A stretch of DNA of 64,000 bases from the NCBI RefSeq assembly GCF_021245985.1, contig NZ_JAJQXA010000008.1:173436-237435 (forward strand), written 5' to 3'. Positions 25,261 through 32,574 of this stretch are shown here, piece by piece. The first letter of the stretch is position 1. Every line of letters begins with the position of its first letter. Made by a program: the position numbers and the translations under genes. This DNA is from Flavobacterium soyae. GTDB taxonomy: Bacteria > Bacteroidota > Bacteroidia > Flavobacteriales > Flavobacteriaceae. The notes below the pieces were generated by a model that was not told where the DNA came from, ran no database searches, and was given only the letters and a program-made list of their open reading frames with translations.

Positions 25261-25300
25261 AAAAAGCCTCTTTGAAAACTCAAAAGAGGCTTTTTGTTTT
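25261..25300. terminator. Bidirectional terminator between convergent genes
   Basis: AAAAAGCCTCTTT (25261-25273) and AAAGAGGCTTTTT (25283-25295) form a perfect 13-bp stem with T runs on both strands, serving the plus-strand lipoprotein unit and the minus-strand flavoprotein gene. Confidence 0.9.
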
Positions 25301-26813
25301 AATTACGTCTCGTAACGTTTGTTAAATTATCAGGAAAATACAATTCTGATAGATTTGTAAATTCATCACCACGCATAAAGATATTAATGTCAACATCTGC
25401 AAAAGATGTTTTTCCGGCTGCAGCCAAAAGTTCGTTTGCAGCATGAAGCGTATTTTTATGAAAATGATAAACACGATCAGATTTATCGGTTACAACCAAA
25501 CCTTTCATCAGCATTTTGTTTTGAGTTGCAACTCCCGTTGGACATTCGTTGTTATGGCAGCGCAAAGCCTGAATACAACCCAGAGAGAACATAAAACCAC
25601 GTGCACTGTTACACATATCAGCGCCCAAAGCTACGGCATGCAGGATTGAATATCCGGATATAACTTTTCCGCTTCCTATGATGCGTATTTTGTCGCGAAT
25701 ATTTAAGCCAATTAGTGTTTTGTTTACGAAAATCAATGCCGGTTCAAAAGGCATTCCAACACCATCTGCAAATTCTAGCGGAGCGGCTCCTGTTCCTCCT
25801 TCGGCACCATCAACGGTAATAAAATCCGGATAAATATCTTCGGCAATCATTTCGTGGCAGATTGCCTCAAATTCAGTTGTATTTCCAATACATAATTTAA
25901 AACCAATAGGTTTTCCATTTGATAAATCACGTAATTGTTTCACAAAATGAATAAGTCCTTTAGCATCAGAAAAAGCATGGTGTCCCGGAGGAGAAAGAAT
26001 CATAGTATGCGGTTCAACCCCTCTAATTTTAGCAATTTGTTCTGTATTTTTAGCCGCCGGAAGCACACCGCCATGTCCAGGTTTTGCACCTTGTGAAAGT
26101 TTAATTTCAATCATTTTAACGTTTGGGAGATTGGCTTTTTCCGAGAATTTTTCAGGGCTGAAATTTCCTTCGGCATCTCGGCATCCAAAATATCCAGTTC
26201 CTATCTGCCAGGTAATATCTCCGCCTCCGGCAAGATGAAATTCAGTTAAACCGCCTTCTCCTGTATTTTGATAAAAGTTTCCTTTTTTAGCACCAATATT
26301 AATGGCGCGAACTGCATTTTCGCTCAGCGAACCAAAACTCATGGCCGAAACATTAAATAAAGAAGCTAAATAAAGTTGTTTACAATCTTTTCCGCCCACT
26401 AAAACTCGCGGTAATTCTTCATTTACTTTTGCAGGAAAAATAGAATGCTTTATACCTTCATAAGTTTCGGTATTTAAATTTTGCTGTGTCCCAAAAGGGG
26501 TACTCGAATCAATATTTTTGGCTCTTTGATAAACAAGAGAGCGCTGGTTTCTTGAAAAAGGTTTTCCATCAGTAGATCTTTCGATAAAATACTGTTGAAT
26601 TTCCGGAGCAATCATTTCAAATAAATACCTGAAATAACCCAAAACCGGAAAGTTCCTTAAAATGGCATGTTTTTTTTGAGTAGCATTATAAGCTCCAATA
26701 ATCAGTAAAATTGGGATAATAAAAACGAGTAGATAACCTCGATCTGTGTAATGGTAAATTGCAAGAACAATTAGAAACAATAAGAATCCGTAAATGAAGA
26801 ATTTTTTTCTCAT
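25299..26813 (-). CDS. Membrane-anchored FMN-binding glutamate synthase family protein
   Basis: A 504-residue protein with two N-terminal hydrophobic helices (about 4-22 and 27-45) and a GltB-like FMN barrel. Marks include FNVSAMSFGSLSENAVRAIN, GEGGLTEFHLAGGGDITWQIG, KLSQGAKPGHGGVLP, DGAEGGTGAAPLEF and a CX5CX4C cysteine set in LGCIQALRCHNNECPTG fit for a [3Fe-4S] cluster. It lacks the glutamine amidotransferase domain, so it cannot be a complete glutamate synthase; electron donor and substrate are unknown. Single-gene unit. Confidence 0.9.
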   Translation of the reverse strand: MRKKFFIYGFLLFLIVLAIYHYTDRGYLLVFIIPILLIIGAYNATQKKHAILRNFPVLGYFRYLFEMIAPEIQQYFIERSTDGKPFSRNQRSLVYQRAKNIDSSTPFGTQQNLNTETYEGIKHSIFPAKVNEELPRVLVGGKDCKQLYLASLFNVSAMSFGSLSENAVRAINIGAKKGNFYQNTGEGGLTEFHLAGGGDITWQIGTGYFGCRDAEGNFSPEKFSEKANLPNVKMIEIKLSQGAKPGHGGVLPAAKNTEQIAKIRGVEPHTMILSPPGHHAFSDAKGLIHFVKQLRDLSNGKPIGFKLCIGNTTEFEAICHEMIAEDIYPDFITVDGAEGGTGAAPLEFADGVGMPFEPALIFVNKTLIGLNIRDKIRIIGSGKVISGYSILHAVALGADMCNSARGFMFSLGCIQALRCHNNECPTGVATQNKMLMKGLVVTDKSDRVYHFHKNTLHAANELLAAAGKTSFADVDINIFMRGDEFTNLSELYFPDNLTNVTRRN

Positions 26814-26850
26814 GTTTTGAATAATAATAGTAAATAAGGTAATAATTTAA

Positions 26851-27630
26851 TTAGTTGAACCGTAATCGAACATAGACGTGTTTAATGCCTTTTTTATCCG
26901 ATTCCCTTTCGTCGATTTCAAGAATATCCGTTAATGATTTCAGCATTGGGGTAAGCTTAGAATAACCATAATTTCTTGGGTCAAATTCTGGTTTTTTCTT
27001 TACGATCAAATTACCCACATCGCCAAGAAATGCCCAGCCGTCATCATCTTCAATATCTTCAATTGTAGCTTCGATAAGGTCAATGGTTTGTTTGTCGACT
27101 TTGTGAAGTGCTTTTTCGGCAGGTTTTTCTACAGGTTTCTTGGTATCTGCTGCAGTTGCTTTTGGCTTTTTCTTTTGAATAGCACCATCCAGAACCTCAA
27201 TATAAATAAACCTGTCGCAGGCAACGATAAAAGAACTTGGGGTTTTCTTTTCACCAATGCCAATTACTTTCATACCAGATTCTCGAAGTCTAATCGCCAG
27301 ACGGGTAAAATCGCTGTCGCTGGAAACAATACAAAAACCATCTAATTTCCCCGAATAAAGCAAATCCATAGCATCGATAATCAATGCCGAATCTGAAGAA
27401 TTTTTTCCAACCGTATAACTATATTGCTGAATAGGAGTTATGGCATGCTCCAGTAAAACCGCTTTCCATCCGTTTGCATTTGGCTTCGTCCAGTCGGCAT
27501 AAATTCGTTTCGTTGTTGGTGTTCCAAGCTTTGCAATTTCTTCCATCATACCCTTTACATTGCTGTAGGGCACATTATCGGCGTCAATAAGAACAGCTAA
27601 TTTTAATTCTCTGGAGTTGCTGGCAGGCAT
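26851..27630 (-). CDS. NYN domain ribonuclease-like protein with LOTUS/OST-HTH domain
   Basis: A 259-residue protein. The N-terminal NYN (LabA/DUF88, PIN-like) domain carries the acidic residues expected for a metal-dependent nuclease: LAVLIDADNVPYSN, SDSALIIDAMDLL and VSSDSDFTRLAIRLRE. A lysine/proline-rich linker (about 150-180) joins it to a C-terminal OST-HTH/LOTUS winged-helix domain (about 185-258, ending HVYVRLRFN) that usually binds RNA. Likely an RNA-processing or regulatory nuclease; no target known. Convergent with nothing, single gene. Confidence 0.88.
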   Translation of the reverse strand: MPASNSRELKLAVLIDADNVPYSNVKGMMEEIAKLGTPTTKRIYADWTKPNANGWKAVLLEHAITPIQQYSYTVGKNSSDSALIIDAMDLLYSGKLDGFCIVSSDSDFTRLAIRLRESGMKVIGIGEKKTPSSFIVACDRFIYIEVLDGAIQKKKPKATAADTKKPVEKPAEKALHKVDKQTIDLIEATIEDIEDDDGWAFLGDVGNLIVKKKPEFDPRNYGYSKLTPMLKSLTDILEIDERESDKKGIKHVYVRLRFN

Positions 27631-27768
27631 TTTTTTAGATATTAGAAATTAAGTACACTCAAAGTTAAAATTAAAATTCGTTTTTATATGAGTTTATTGC
27701 TGAATAAGTGTTTTTGACCGTGTTAATTATTTTGGTTATAAATAAGATTTTTGTTAGAAAAATTAATT

Positions 27769-27789
27769 AAAGATAAATTTGTCTTTTAT
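27769..27789. promoter_or_regulatory. Palindromic operator overlapping the Rrf2 promoter
   Basis: AAAGATAAATTTGTCTTT (27769-27786) is a palindrome with one mismatched pair, extended to TCTTTTAT on the right. It covers the promoter TTG at 27779-27781, a position suited to repression. The same palindrome class occurs before ric (28880-28903) and nirK (34056-34079). Confidence 0.7.
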
Positions 27790-27809
27790 AGTGAATTTGA
27801 ATACCTTTG
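27779..27809 (+). promoter_or_regulatory. Promoter of the Rrf2-azurin unit: TTG-N20-TACCTTTG
   Basis: TTG at 27779-27781 and TACCTTTG at 27802-27809, 20-base spacer, 23 bases ahead of ATG 27832. The TTG lies at the centre of the palindrome. Confidence 0.72.
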
Positions 27810-27831
27810 TAAGGAATTAATTAATCAGTAT

Positions 27832-28281
27832 ATGTTTTCAAAAGCGTGTGAGTATGGAATAAGGGCTTCCATTTTTATTGCAACCAAATCTTCAGAAGGA
27901 ATTAGGGTTGGAATAAAAGATGTTGCCAAAGAAATTGATTCGCCGGAACCTTTTACTGCCAAGATTATGCAGATTTTAACCAAAAGCGGAATCATCTATT
28001 CGGCAAAAGGAGTAGGAGGAGGTTTTGAAGTTTCGAAAGAAGCATTAAAATCGATAAAATTAATTCAGATTGTCGATGCCATTGATGGAAATACTATTTA
28101 TAAAGGCTGCGGAATTGGTCTGAAAGAATGTTCAGAAATTCATCCTTGTCCGGTACATAATCAATTTAAAAAAATACGCGAACTACTTTTGGCAATGCTT
28201 ACTAATACTACTTTAGAGGAGCTGGCACTTGGTGTAAATGCTGGAAATTATTATTTAAAAATCTTTAATAAAAGCGAATAA
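27832..28281 (+). CDS. Rrf2 family regulator with three cysteines (NsrR-like)
   Basis: A 149-residue Rrf2 winged-helix regulator: helix-turn-helix at about 25-60 (VGIKDVAKEIDSPEPFTAKI), the family wing KGVGGGFEVSK and a cysteine-rich loop with Cys93, Cys100 and Cys106 (CX6CX5C), close to the CX5CX5C of the iron-sulfur proteins NsrR and IscR. Next to ric, azurin and nirK, it is most likely a nitric-oxide-responsive repressor. The start ATG 27832 is set by the promoter; the palindrome at that promoter suggests autoregulation. IscR-type function is less likely since no isc/suf genes are near. Confidence 0.88.
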   Translation: MFSKACEYGIRASIFIATKSSEGIRVGIKDVAKEIDSPEPFTAKIMQILTKSGIIYSAKGVGGGFEVSKEALKSIKLIQIVDAIDGNTIYKGCGIGLKECSEIHPCPVHNQFKKIRELLLAMLTNTTLEELALGVNAGNYYLKIFNKSE

Positions 28282-28305
28282 ATCTTATAATTTAAATATA
28301 AAATA

Positions 28306-28830
28306 ATGAATAAAAAAGTCACAATTTCGATGGTAATGCTAATGGGGTTTTTAGCAGTAACTTCTTGCGGAAAGAAAGAAGCAGCTCCTGCTGACGAATC
28401 AACAGAAATAAATGAAACAACATCAGATGAAGGTGTAAAACCAGAAGCTGCAGTTGAAAATGTTCTGGTTATTGAAGGAAATGATCAAATGCAGTTTAAT
28501 AAAAATGAACTGAAAGCAGTTGCAGGAAAACCTATAAAACTTACTTTAAAACATGTAGGGACAATTCCAAAAGAAGCGATGGGGCATAACTTGGTAATCC
28601 TTCAGCAAGGAACAGATGAAAGCGCTTTTGCAGCGAAAGCGATCGAAGCAAAAGCTACAGATTATATTCCGGTTTCTGAAAAAGCTTCTATTGTAGCTCA
28701 TACAAAATTATTGGGCGGAGGTGAAGAAGATACTATCGAATTTACAATTGATAAAAAAGGAACATACAACTTTTTATGTACTTTTCCTGGCCACGTAGCC
28801 ATGATGAAAGGGGTATTAATTGTAGAATAA
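28306..28830 (+). CDS. Azurin-like cupredoxin lipoprotein
   Basis: A 174-residue lipoprotein (lipobox VTSC, Cys21) with a 30-residue acidic, alanine-rich linker and an azurin-type blue copper domain. Copper ligands are visible: His94 in AMGHNLVIL, then Cys158, His163 and Met167 in LCTFPGHVAMMKG, the C-x4-H-x3-M spacing of azurin. Azurins pass electrons to copper nitrite reductases, fitting the nirK 3.7 kb away. It follows the Rrf2 gene by 24 bases, so both should be derepressed together. A terminator follows. Confidence 0.92.
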   Translation: MNKKVTISMVMLMGFLAVTSCGKKEAAPADESTEINETTSDEGVKPEAAVENVLVIEGNDQMQFNKNELKAVAGKPIKLTLKHVGTIPKEAMGHNLVILQQGTDESAFAAKAIEAKATDYIPVSEKASIVAHTKLLGGGEEDTIEFTIDKKGTYNFLCTFPGHVAMMKGVLIVE

Positions 28831-28837
28831 ATACAAG

Positions 28838-28870
28838 AACTCTAAACCTGATTTTGGTTTGGAGTTTTTT
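28838..28870 (+). terminator. Terminator after the azurin-like gene
   Basis: AACTCTAAACC (28838-28848) pairs with GGTTTGGAGTT (28856-28866), with one T-G wobble, followed by TTTT. Confidence 0.8.
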
Positions 28871-28879
28871 AAAATATTA

Positions 28880-28903
28880 ATAAAAGATAATTTTGTCTTT
28901 TAT
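28880..28903. promoter_or_regulatory. Palindromic operator upstream of ric
   Basis: ATAAAAGA-N8-TCTTTTAT, with perfect 8-bp arms, 41 bases before the ric ATG. The TTG inside it (28893-28895) is 20 bases from a weak -7 candidate TAAATATC (28916-28923), the same geometry as at the Rrf2 promoter. Confidence 0.75.
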
Positions 28904-28943
28904 TAAAAATCAAAATAAATATCAATATTAATTTTTACGAAAA

Positions 28944-29666
28944 ATGGAAAATTTAAAAAACAAAACAATCGGATCATTTGTGGCTCAGGATTATAGAACT
29001 GCTGCCGTATTTTCAAAATATAAAATAGATTTTTGCTGTAAAGGAAACAGAACCGTTTCTGAAGTATGCGAGAAACAGGAAATTAATTCTGACGCACTGC
29101 TTCAAAATATTTATGATGTTTTGCAGTCAGAAAACAACAGCGGAATAGACTTTAATTCATGGCCTTTAGATTTATTGGCAGATTATATAGAAAAAACGCA
29201 TCACCGTTATGTTGAAGAAAAAACACAAGTCCTGCTGACTTTTCTAGATAAATTATGCAAAGTTCACGGGGCTAACCATCCTGAATTGTTTAGAATTAAT
29301 GAATTGTTTATTGGATGTGCGGGAGAATTGTCACAGCACATGAAAAAGGAAGAACTAGTTTTATTTCCTTTTGTAAAAAGAATGGTAAAAACTAAAGAGG
29401 GGAACGGAATTTTATCACAGCCTTCTTTCGGAACGGTTTCAAACCCAATTGCCATGATGATGCACGAACATGAAAATGAAGGCGACCGTTTTAAAGAAAT
29501 TGCAGATTTGACTAATAATTATACACCTCCTGCTGATGCCTGCACGACATATAAAGTTACTTATGCTATGCTAAAAGAGTTTGAAGAAGATTTGCACAAG
29601 CATATTCATTTAGAGAATAATATTTTGTTTCCAAAAGCGGTTGCGCTGGAAGAAGAATTTGCTTAA
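28944..29666 (+). CDS. ric: Iron-sulfur cluster repair di-iron protein (Ric/ScdA/YtfE)
   Basis: A 240-residue cytoplasmic protein that repairs iron-sulfur clusters damaged by nitric oxide or oxidants. The N-terminal ScdA_N (DUF542) domain has AVFSKYKIDFCCKGNRTV with Cys31-Cys32. The hemerythrin-like domain carries the di-iron ligands: His86/His87, the HMKKEE motif (His132, Glu136), MMHEHENEG (His174, His176) and LHKHIHLENN (His218-His222, Glu224). The upstream palindrome ties it to the Rrf2/nirK control circuit. Confidence 0.95.
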   Translation: MENLKNKTIGSFVAQDYRTAAVFSKYKIDFCCKGNRTVSEVCEKQEINSDALLQNIYDVLQSENNSGIDFNSWPLDLLADYIEKTHHRYVEEKTQVLLTFLDKLCKVHGANHPELFRINELFIGCAGELSQHMKKEELVLFPFVKRMVKTKEGNGILSQPSFGTVSNPIAMMMHEHENEGDRFKEIADLTNNYTPPADACTTYKVTYAMLKEFEEDLHKHIHLENNILFPKAVALEEEFA

Positions 29667-29688
29667 CTATAATTTTAACCAGAGAAAG

Positions 29689-29731
29689 ACACTGATAAAT
29701 TCCAGTTGTGGAGTATTATCGGTGTTTTTTA
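29689..29731 (+). terminator. Terminator after ric
   Basis: ACACTGATAA (29689-29698) pairs with TTATCGGTGT (29716-29725), with one G-T wobble, followed by TTTTT. Confidence 0.8.
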
Positions 29732-29752
29732 TTAGATTGAGCTTAAAAAATT

Positions 29753-29890
29753 AAACACATAGGAACATAGGTTTTAGAAGAATTATAAAAAGAGAATTTA
29801 AAAAAAATCTAGATTTTTACACATAGCTATGTTTGTTTATGCAAATGAAATGCCTTTTTAAGTCTGCAAAACCTATGTCTCTATGTGTTT
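29753..29890. repeat. 138-bp structured repeat, ACACATAGGAACATAG family, copy 2
   Basis: AAACACATAGGAACATAGG opens the left arm (29753-29775) and its near-exact reverse complement forms 29868-29890, with the same central small palindrome (ACATAGCTATGT near 29820) as copy 1 at 17780-17920. Both copies are about 140 bases long. This copy ends 15 bases before the ATG of the membrane protein and so forms its 5' leader. Confidence 0.75.
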
Positions 29891-29905
29891 AAAAAAATAT
29901 ACGTT

Positions 29906-31129
29906 ATGAATCTCCAAAAAACCTGGATAATCTGTTGTTTCTTTAATTTTCTGATCGCCTGCGCATTTGGATTATTAATGCGGTTTATGTTTCTTTTTCC
30001 TTTAGATTTTATAAACTACAGTTTTATACTTCATGCGCATTCTCACGTTGCCATGCTTGGCTGGGTTTATATGATTATTTATGTCTTAGTAATTCATTTT
30101 TTTATTCCGAAAGAAAAAAGCCGGGAACCTATTTATAATATATTGTTTTGGTTAACTGAACTTTCTGTAATAGGAATGATGATTGCTTTTCCTATTCAGG
30201 GTTACGCATTGTTTTCTATTATATTTTCGACAATTCATATTTTGTTGAGTTACGTTTTCTGTCGATTAATTTGGAAAGATCTTCCGAAAGAGAAAATGCC
30301 TTCACAAAGACTTTTAAGCACTTCGATTTTATTTATGGTTTTTTCTACTTTTGGCGTTTGGTGTTTGGGTCCGGCAGTAACCACATTAGGAAAACAAAGT
30401 GCCTTTTATCAAATTGCAATTCAGTTTTTTCTGCATTTTCAGTTTAATGGCTGGTTTTTATTGGCCGTTTTGGCTTTGTTTTTAAAACAGTTTCAGAATA
30501 AAATTGAAAAGGCAAGGTTTAAAAAATTCTGTATCATTTTGATTATTTCAATACTATTAACCGTTACATTCCCAATAAGCTGGTTTGTAGAGAGCAATGT
30601 TTTAAACTGGGTAAATATTTTTGGAGTTTTATTACAGTTAACAGCTTTTATTTATTTCTGCAAAATGCTCCAGCCCCAAATAAACGATTTTATGGCTAAT
30701 TTGAGTAAAGAGGCTAAAATGGTTTACGGTTTGGCATTATGCTCTTTATTTTTAAAAATAGGAATTCAATTGTTGACCATTTTCCCAAATATTGCTGAAG
30801 TTTCACACCAAGTCAGGAATTTTGTGATTGGATTTATTCATTTAACCAGTTTAGGGATTATCACAGGTTTTTTATTTGGAATATTGCTTCAAAATAAAAT
30901 GCTTTCCAGTGATTCTTTGTCTTTAAAAATAGGAGTGAGATGTTTTATTTTCGGATATATCGCAACCGAAGTTTTATTGTTTTTACAGGGAGGATTTTTC
31001 TTTTTTAATAATGGAATAATTTTAGGCTATTATCAAAGTATTTTTGTTTTTAGTTTATTGCTGGTTTTAGGATTACTATTGATTACAGCCGCTATTTTAA
31101 ACAAAAAACAAGAGTCGATTCATTCCTAA
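29906..31129 (+). CDS. Twelve-helix membrane protein of the nitrite/NO island (heme-copper-oxidase- or NnrS-like)
   Basis: A 407-residue polytopic protein with about twelve hydrophobic helices. Histidines within helices (LHAHSHVAMLGWVYM near residue 40, FFLHFQFNGWF near 180, IHLTSLG near 305) recall heme- or copper-binding positions of oxidase subunit I, NorB or NnrS proteins, but the full histidine set of a working oxidase is not seen. Its position beside ric and nirK suggests a role in NO handling. I chose ATG 29906; an in-frame GTG at 29885 lies inside the repeat arm. Confidence 0.6.
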   Translation: MNLQKTWIICCFFNFLIACAFGLLMRFMFLFPLDFINYSFILHAHSHVAMLGWVYMIIYVLVIHFFIPKEKSREPIYNILFWLTELSVIGMMIAFPIQGYALFSIIFSTIHILLSYVFCRLIWKDLPKEKMPSQRLLSTSILFMVFSTFGVWCLGPAVTTLGKQSAFYQIAIQFFLHFQFNGWFLLAVLALFLKQFQNKIEKARFKKFCIILIISILLTVTFPISWFVESNVLNWVNIFGVLLQLTAFIYFCKMLQPQINDFMANLSKEAKMVYGLALCSLFLKIGIQLLTIFPNIAEVSHQVRNFVIGFIHLTSLGIITGFLFGILLQNKMLSSDSLSLKIGVRCFIFGYIATEVLLFLQGGFFFFNNGIILGYYQSIFVFSLLLVLGLLLITAAILNKKQESIHS

Positions 31130-31148
31130 AAATCTTCTCTTGTTTTTT
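31103..31148. terminator. Terminator between the membrane protein and SCO genes
   Basis: AAAAAACAAGAG (31103-31114) and CTCTTGTTTTTT (31137-31148) are exact 12-bp complements. The left arm lies inside the 3' end of the membrane protein gene. Confidence 0.75.
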
Positions 31149-31171
31149 ACTAATTCAACCTATTCAAAATT

Positions 31172-31765
31172 TTAAATTTTTTCTGCTTCATTATTTATGG
31201 TTTCTATCGTTTTTTCATTGTTTACACCTAAACCTTCTTGCTGAAAAACTAATTCTCCTTCGGGATTAAAAACGCTTATAATATTAGAATGCGAAAAATC
31301 TACGGGAGATATTTGTTTGTAATTCACAGCTAAAACAGCTGCAAATTCACGAGTATTTTCTTCAGAAGATCGAAGAAAAAGCCACGGATCCTGATTCATT
31401 TTATTTGAAATTGCAAAAACTTTTAATTTTTCAGGCGTATCAGTTTTTGGGTCAATACTTACTAAAATAAGTTTTACATTCTTTTTGGTATTTTTATTGA
31501 GTTTTGCTTCAATATCGCGCATATCTGCTACTAATCTGGGGCAGGCGGCTTTACAGTTTGTGTAAATCATTACCATAACCAGTACATTTCCTCTAAGGCT
31601 TTTTAGTTCAATATCGTTTCCGTTTTGAGTCGTCCATTTAGAAGGAAGATTATAGATGGATAAATCACTTACTTCCTTTTTTGTTACTGCAGTATCCTTT
31701 TTATTTTCTTTACAGCTTTGTAACGAAAACAGCAGAATAAAAACCGCAATTATTATTTTTTTCAT
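31172..31765 (-). CDS. SCO family copper chaperone lipoprotein
   Basis: A 197-residue lipoprotein (lipobox LQSC) with a thioredoxin fold. SCO marks are IYTNCKAACPRLVADM, where the two cysteines of CxxxC bind copper, and the distal histidine in PVDFSHSNIISVF. SCO proteins insert copper into oxidases and other copper enzymes or act as thiol reductases; here the last gene of the nirK unit, it most likely matures the copper sites of NirK or azurin. I chose ATG 31765 (MKKIIIAVF); the longer frame would overlap the nirV-like gene. Confidence 0.88.
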   Translation of the reverse strand: MKKIIIAVFILLFSLQSCKENKKDTAVTKKEVSDLSIYNLPSKWTTQNGNDIELKSLRGNVLVMVMIYTNCKAACPRLVADMRDIEAKLNKNTKKNVKLILVSIDPKTDTPEKLKVFAISNKMNQDPWLFLRSSEENTREFAAVLAVNYKQISPVDFSHSNIISVFNPEGELVFQQEGLGVNNEKTIETINNEAEKI

Positions 31766-31775
31766 TGCAATTAAT

Positions 31776-32558
31776 TTAAAGATTAATTTTTGGTTTTGTA
31801 GAACTGGCGCATCTAAAACCAAGATTTCGGGTTGAGTATTGTGCTTTAAGGCTTCCTCTAAAGGCATAACGCATAAATGCAGCATAATCCATTAAATCGG
31901 ATGCGTTTACAGAAGCGCTTCCGCAGAATAAATTCTTGTCACTGCTTTTGTCTTTTCTAGATTCTCCCGATAAAAAAATGCTGTTAAAATCTGATGTCCA
32001 TTCCCAAACCAAACCATGCATATCGTAAACTCCCCAATAATTTTTAAACGTTTTTCCCACTTCATTTTCATACGTTTTTGACTTTTCGTACCAGGATAAA
32101 ATGTAATTATTGAATTCCTTTTTGGTTCTGGCATCAATTGTTTTTTCATCGGCCATCGCTGCATATTCCCATTCATCCATTGTTGGTAAACGTTTTCCTT
32201 GACATTCACAGTATTTTTTTGCAGCAAACCAGGAAACAGCCGTTATGGGCGAATTTGGTTTTGAACTGCCAAAATCAAAATCATTTTCCCAGTAAGACAA
32301 ATACGTTTTATCAGCAAAAATTCCCTTAATTTTCGATTTACTATAAGCGGGATTTTTTTTAACAAAACTCAAAAAATCAGCATTCGTAATAGGATAAATG
32401 TCTAAATAAAAAGATTTTACAGATACAGGTTTTTTAGATGAGGCTCCGTAAAGAGGAACAAAACGTCCCTCTTTTATCAGAGCCATTCCAATTTCCTGAG
32501 CTATTGTTATGCCTGTAAGCATCAGGAAAAAGGTAAGAATGAAAATGTGTTTTTTCAT
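31776..32558 (-). CDS. nirV: NirV-like formylglycine-generating-enzyme family protein
   Basis: A 260-residue exported protein (signal peptide about 1-20, ending TIAQ) with the SUMF1/FGE-sulfatase fold: FYLDIYPITNADFLSFV, ITAVSWFAAKKYCECQGKRL, PTMDEWEYAAMADEK, YDMHGLVWEWTSDF and the closing STRNLGFRCAS. In denitrifiers NirV proteins of this fold are encoded next to nirK; their job is not settled. It sits 16 bases after nirK and ten before the SCO gene. I use nirV on the strength of the context. Confidence 0.82.
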   Translation of the reverse strand: MKKHIFILTFFLMLTGITIAQEIGMALIKEGRFVPLYGASSKKPVSVKSFYLDIYPITNADFLSFVKKNPAYSKSKIKGIFADKTYLSYWENDFDFGSSKPNSPITAVSWFAAKKYCECQGKRLPTMDEWEYAAMADEKTIDARTKKEFNNYILSWYEKSKTYENEVGKTFKNYWGVYDMHGLVWEWTSDFNSIFLSGESRKDKSSDKNLFCGSASVNASDLMDYAAFMRYAFRGSLKAQYSTRNLGFRCASSTKPKINL

Positions 32559-32574
32559 GCTTTATTTTTGATTG

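Noticed and set aside
29885..29905. Upstream GTG start for the twelve-helix membrane protein
   Set aside because: It lies inside the repeat arm, and ATG 29906 already gives a complete first helix.
31766..31885. Extended N-terminus for the SCO protein
   Set aside because: It would overlap the NirV-like gene by 110 bases and displace the signal peptide; ATG 31765 gives a clean lipoprotein.
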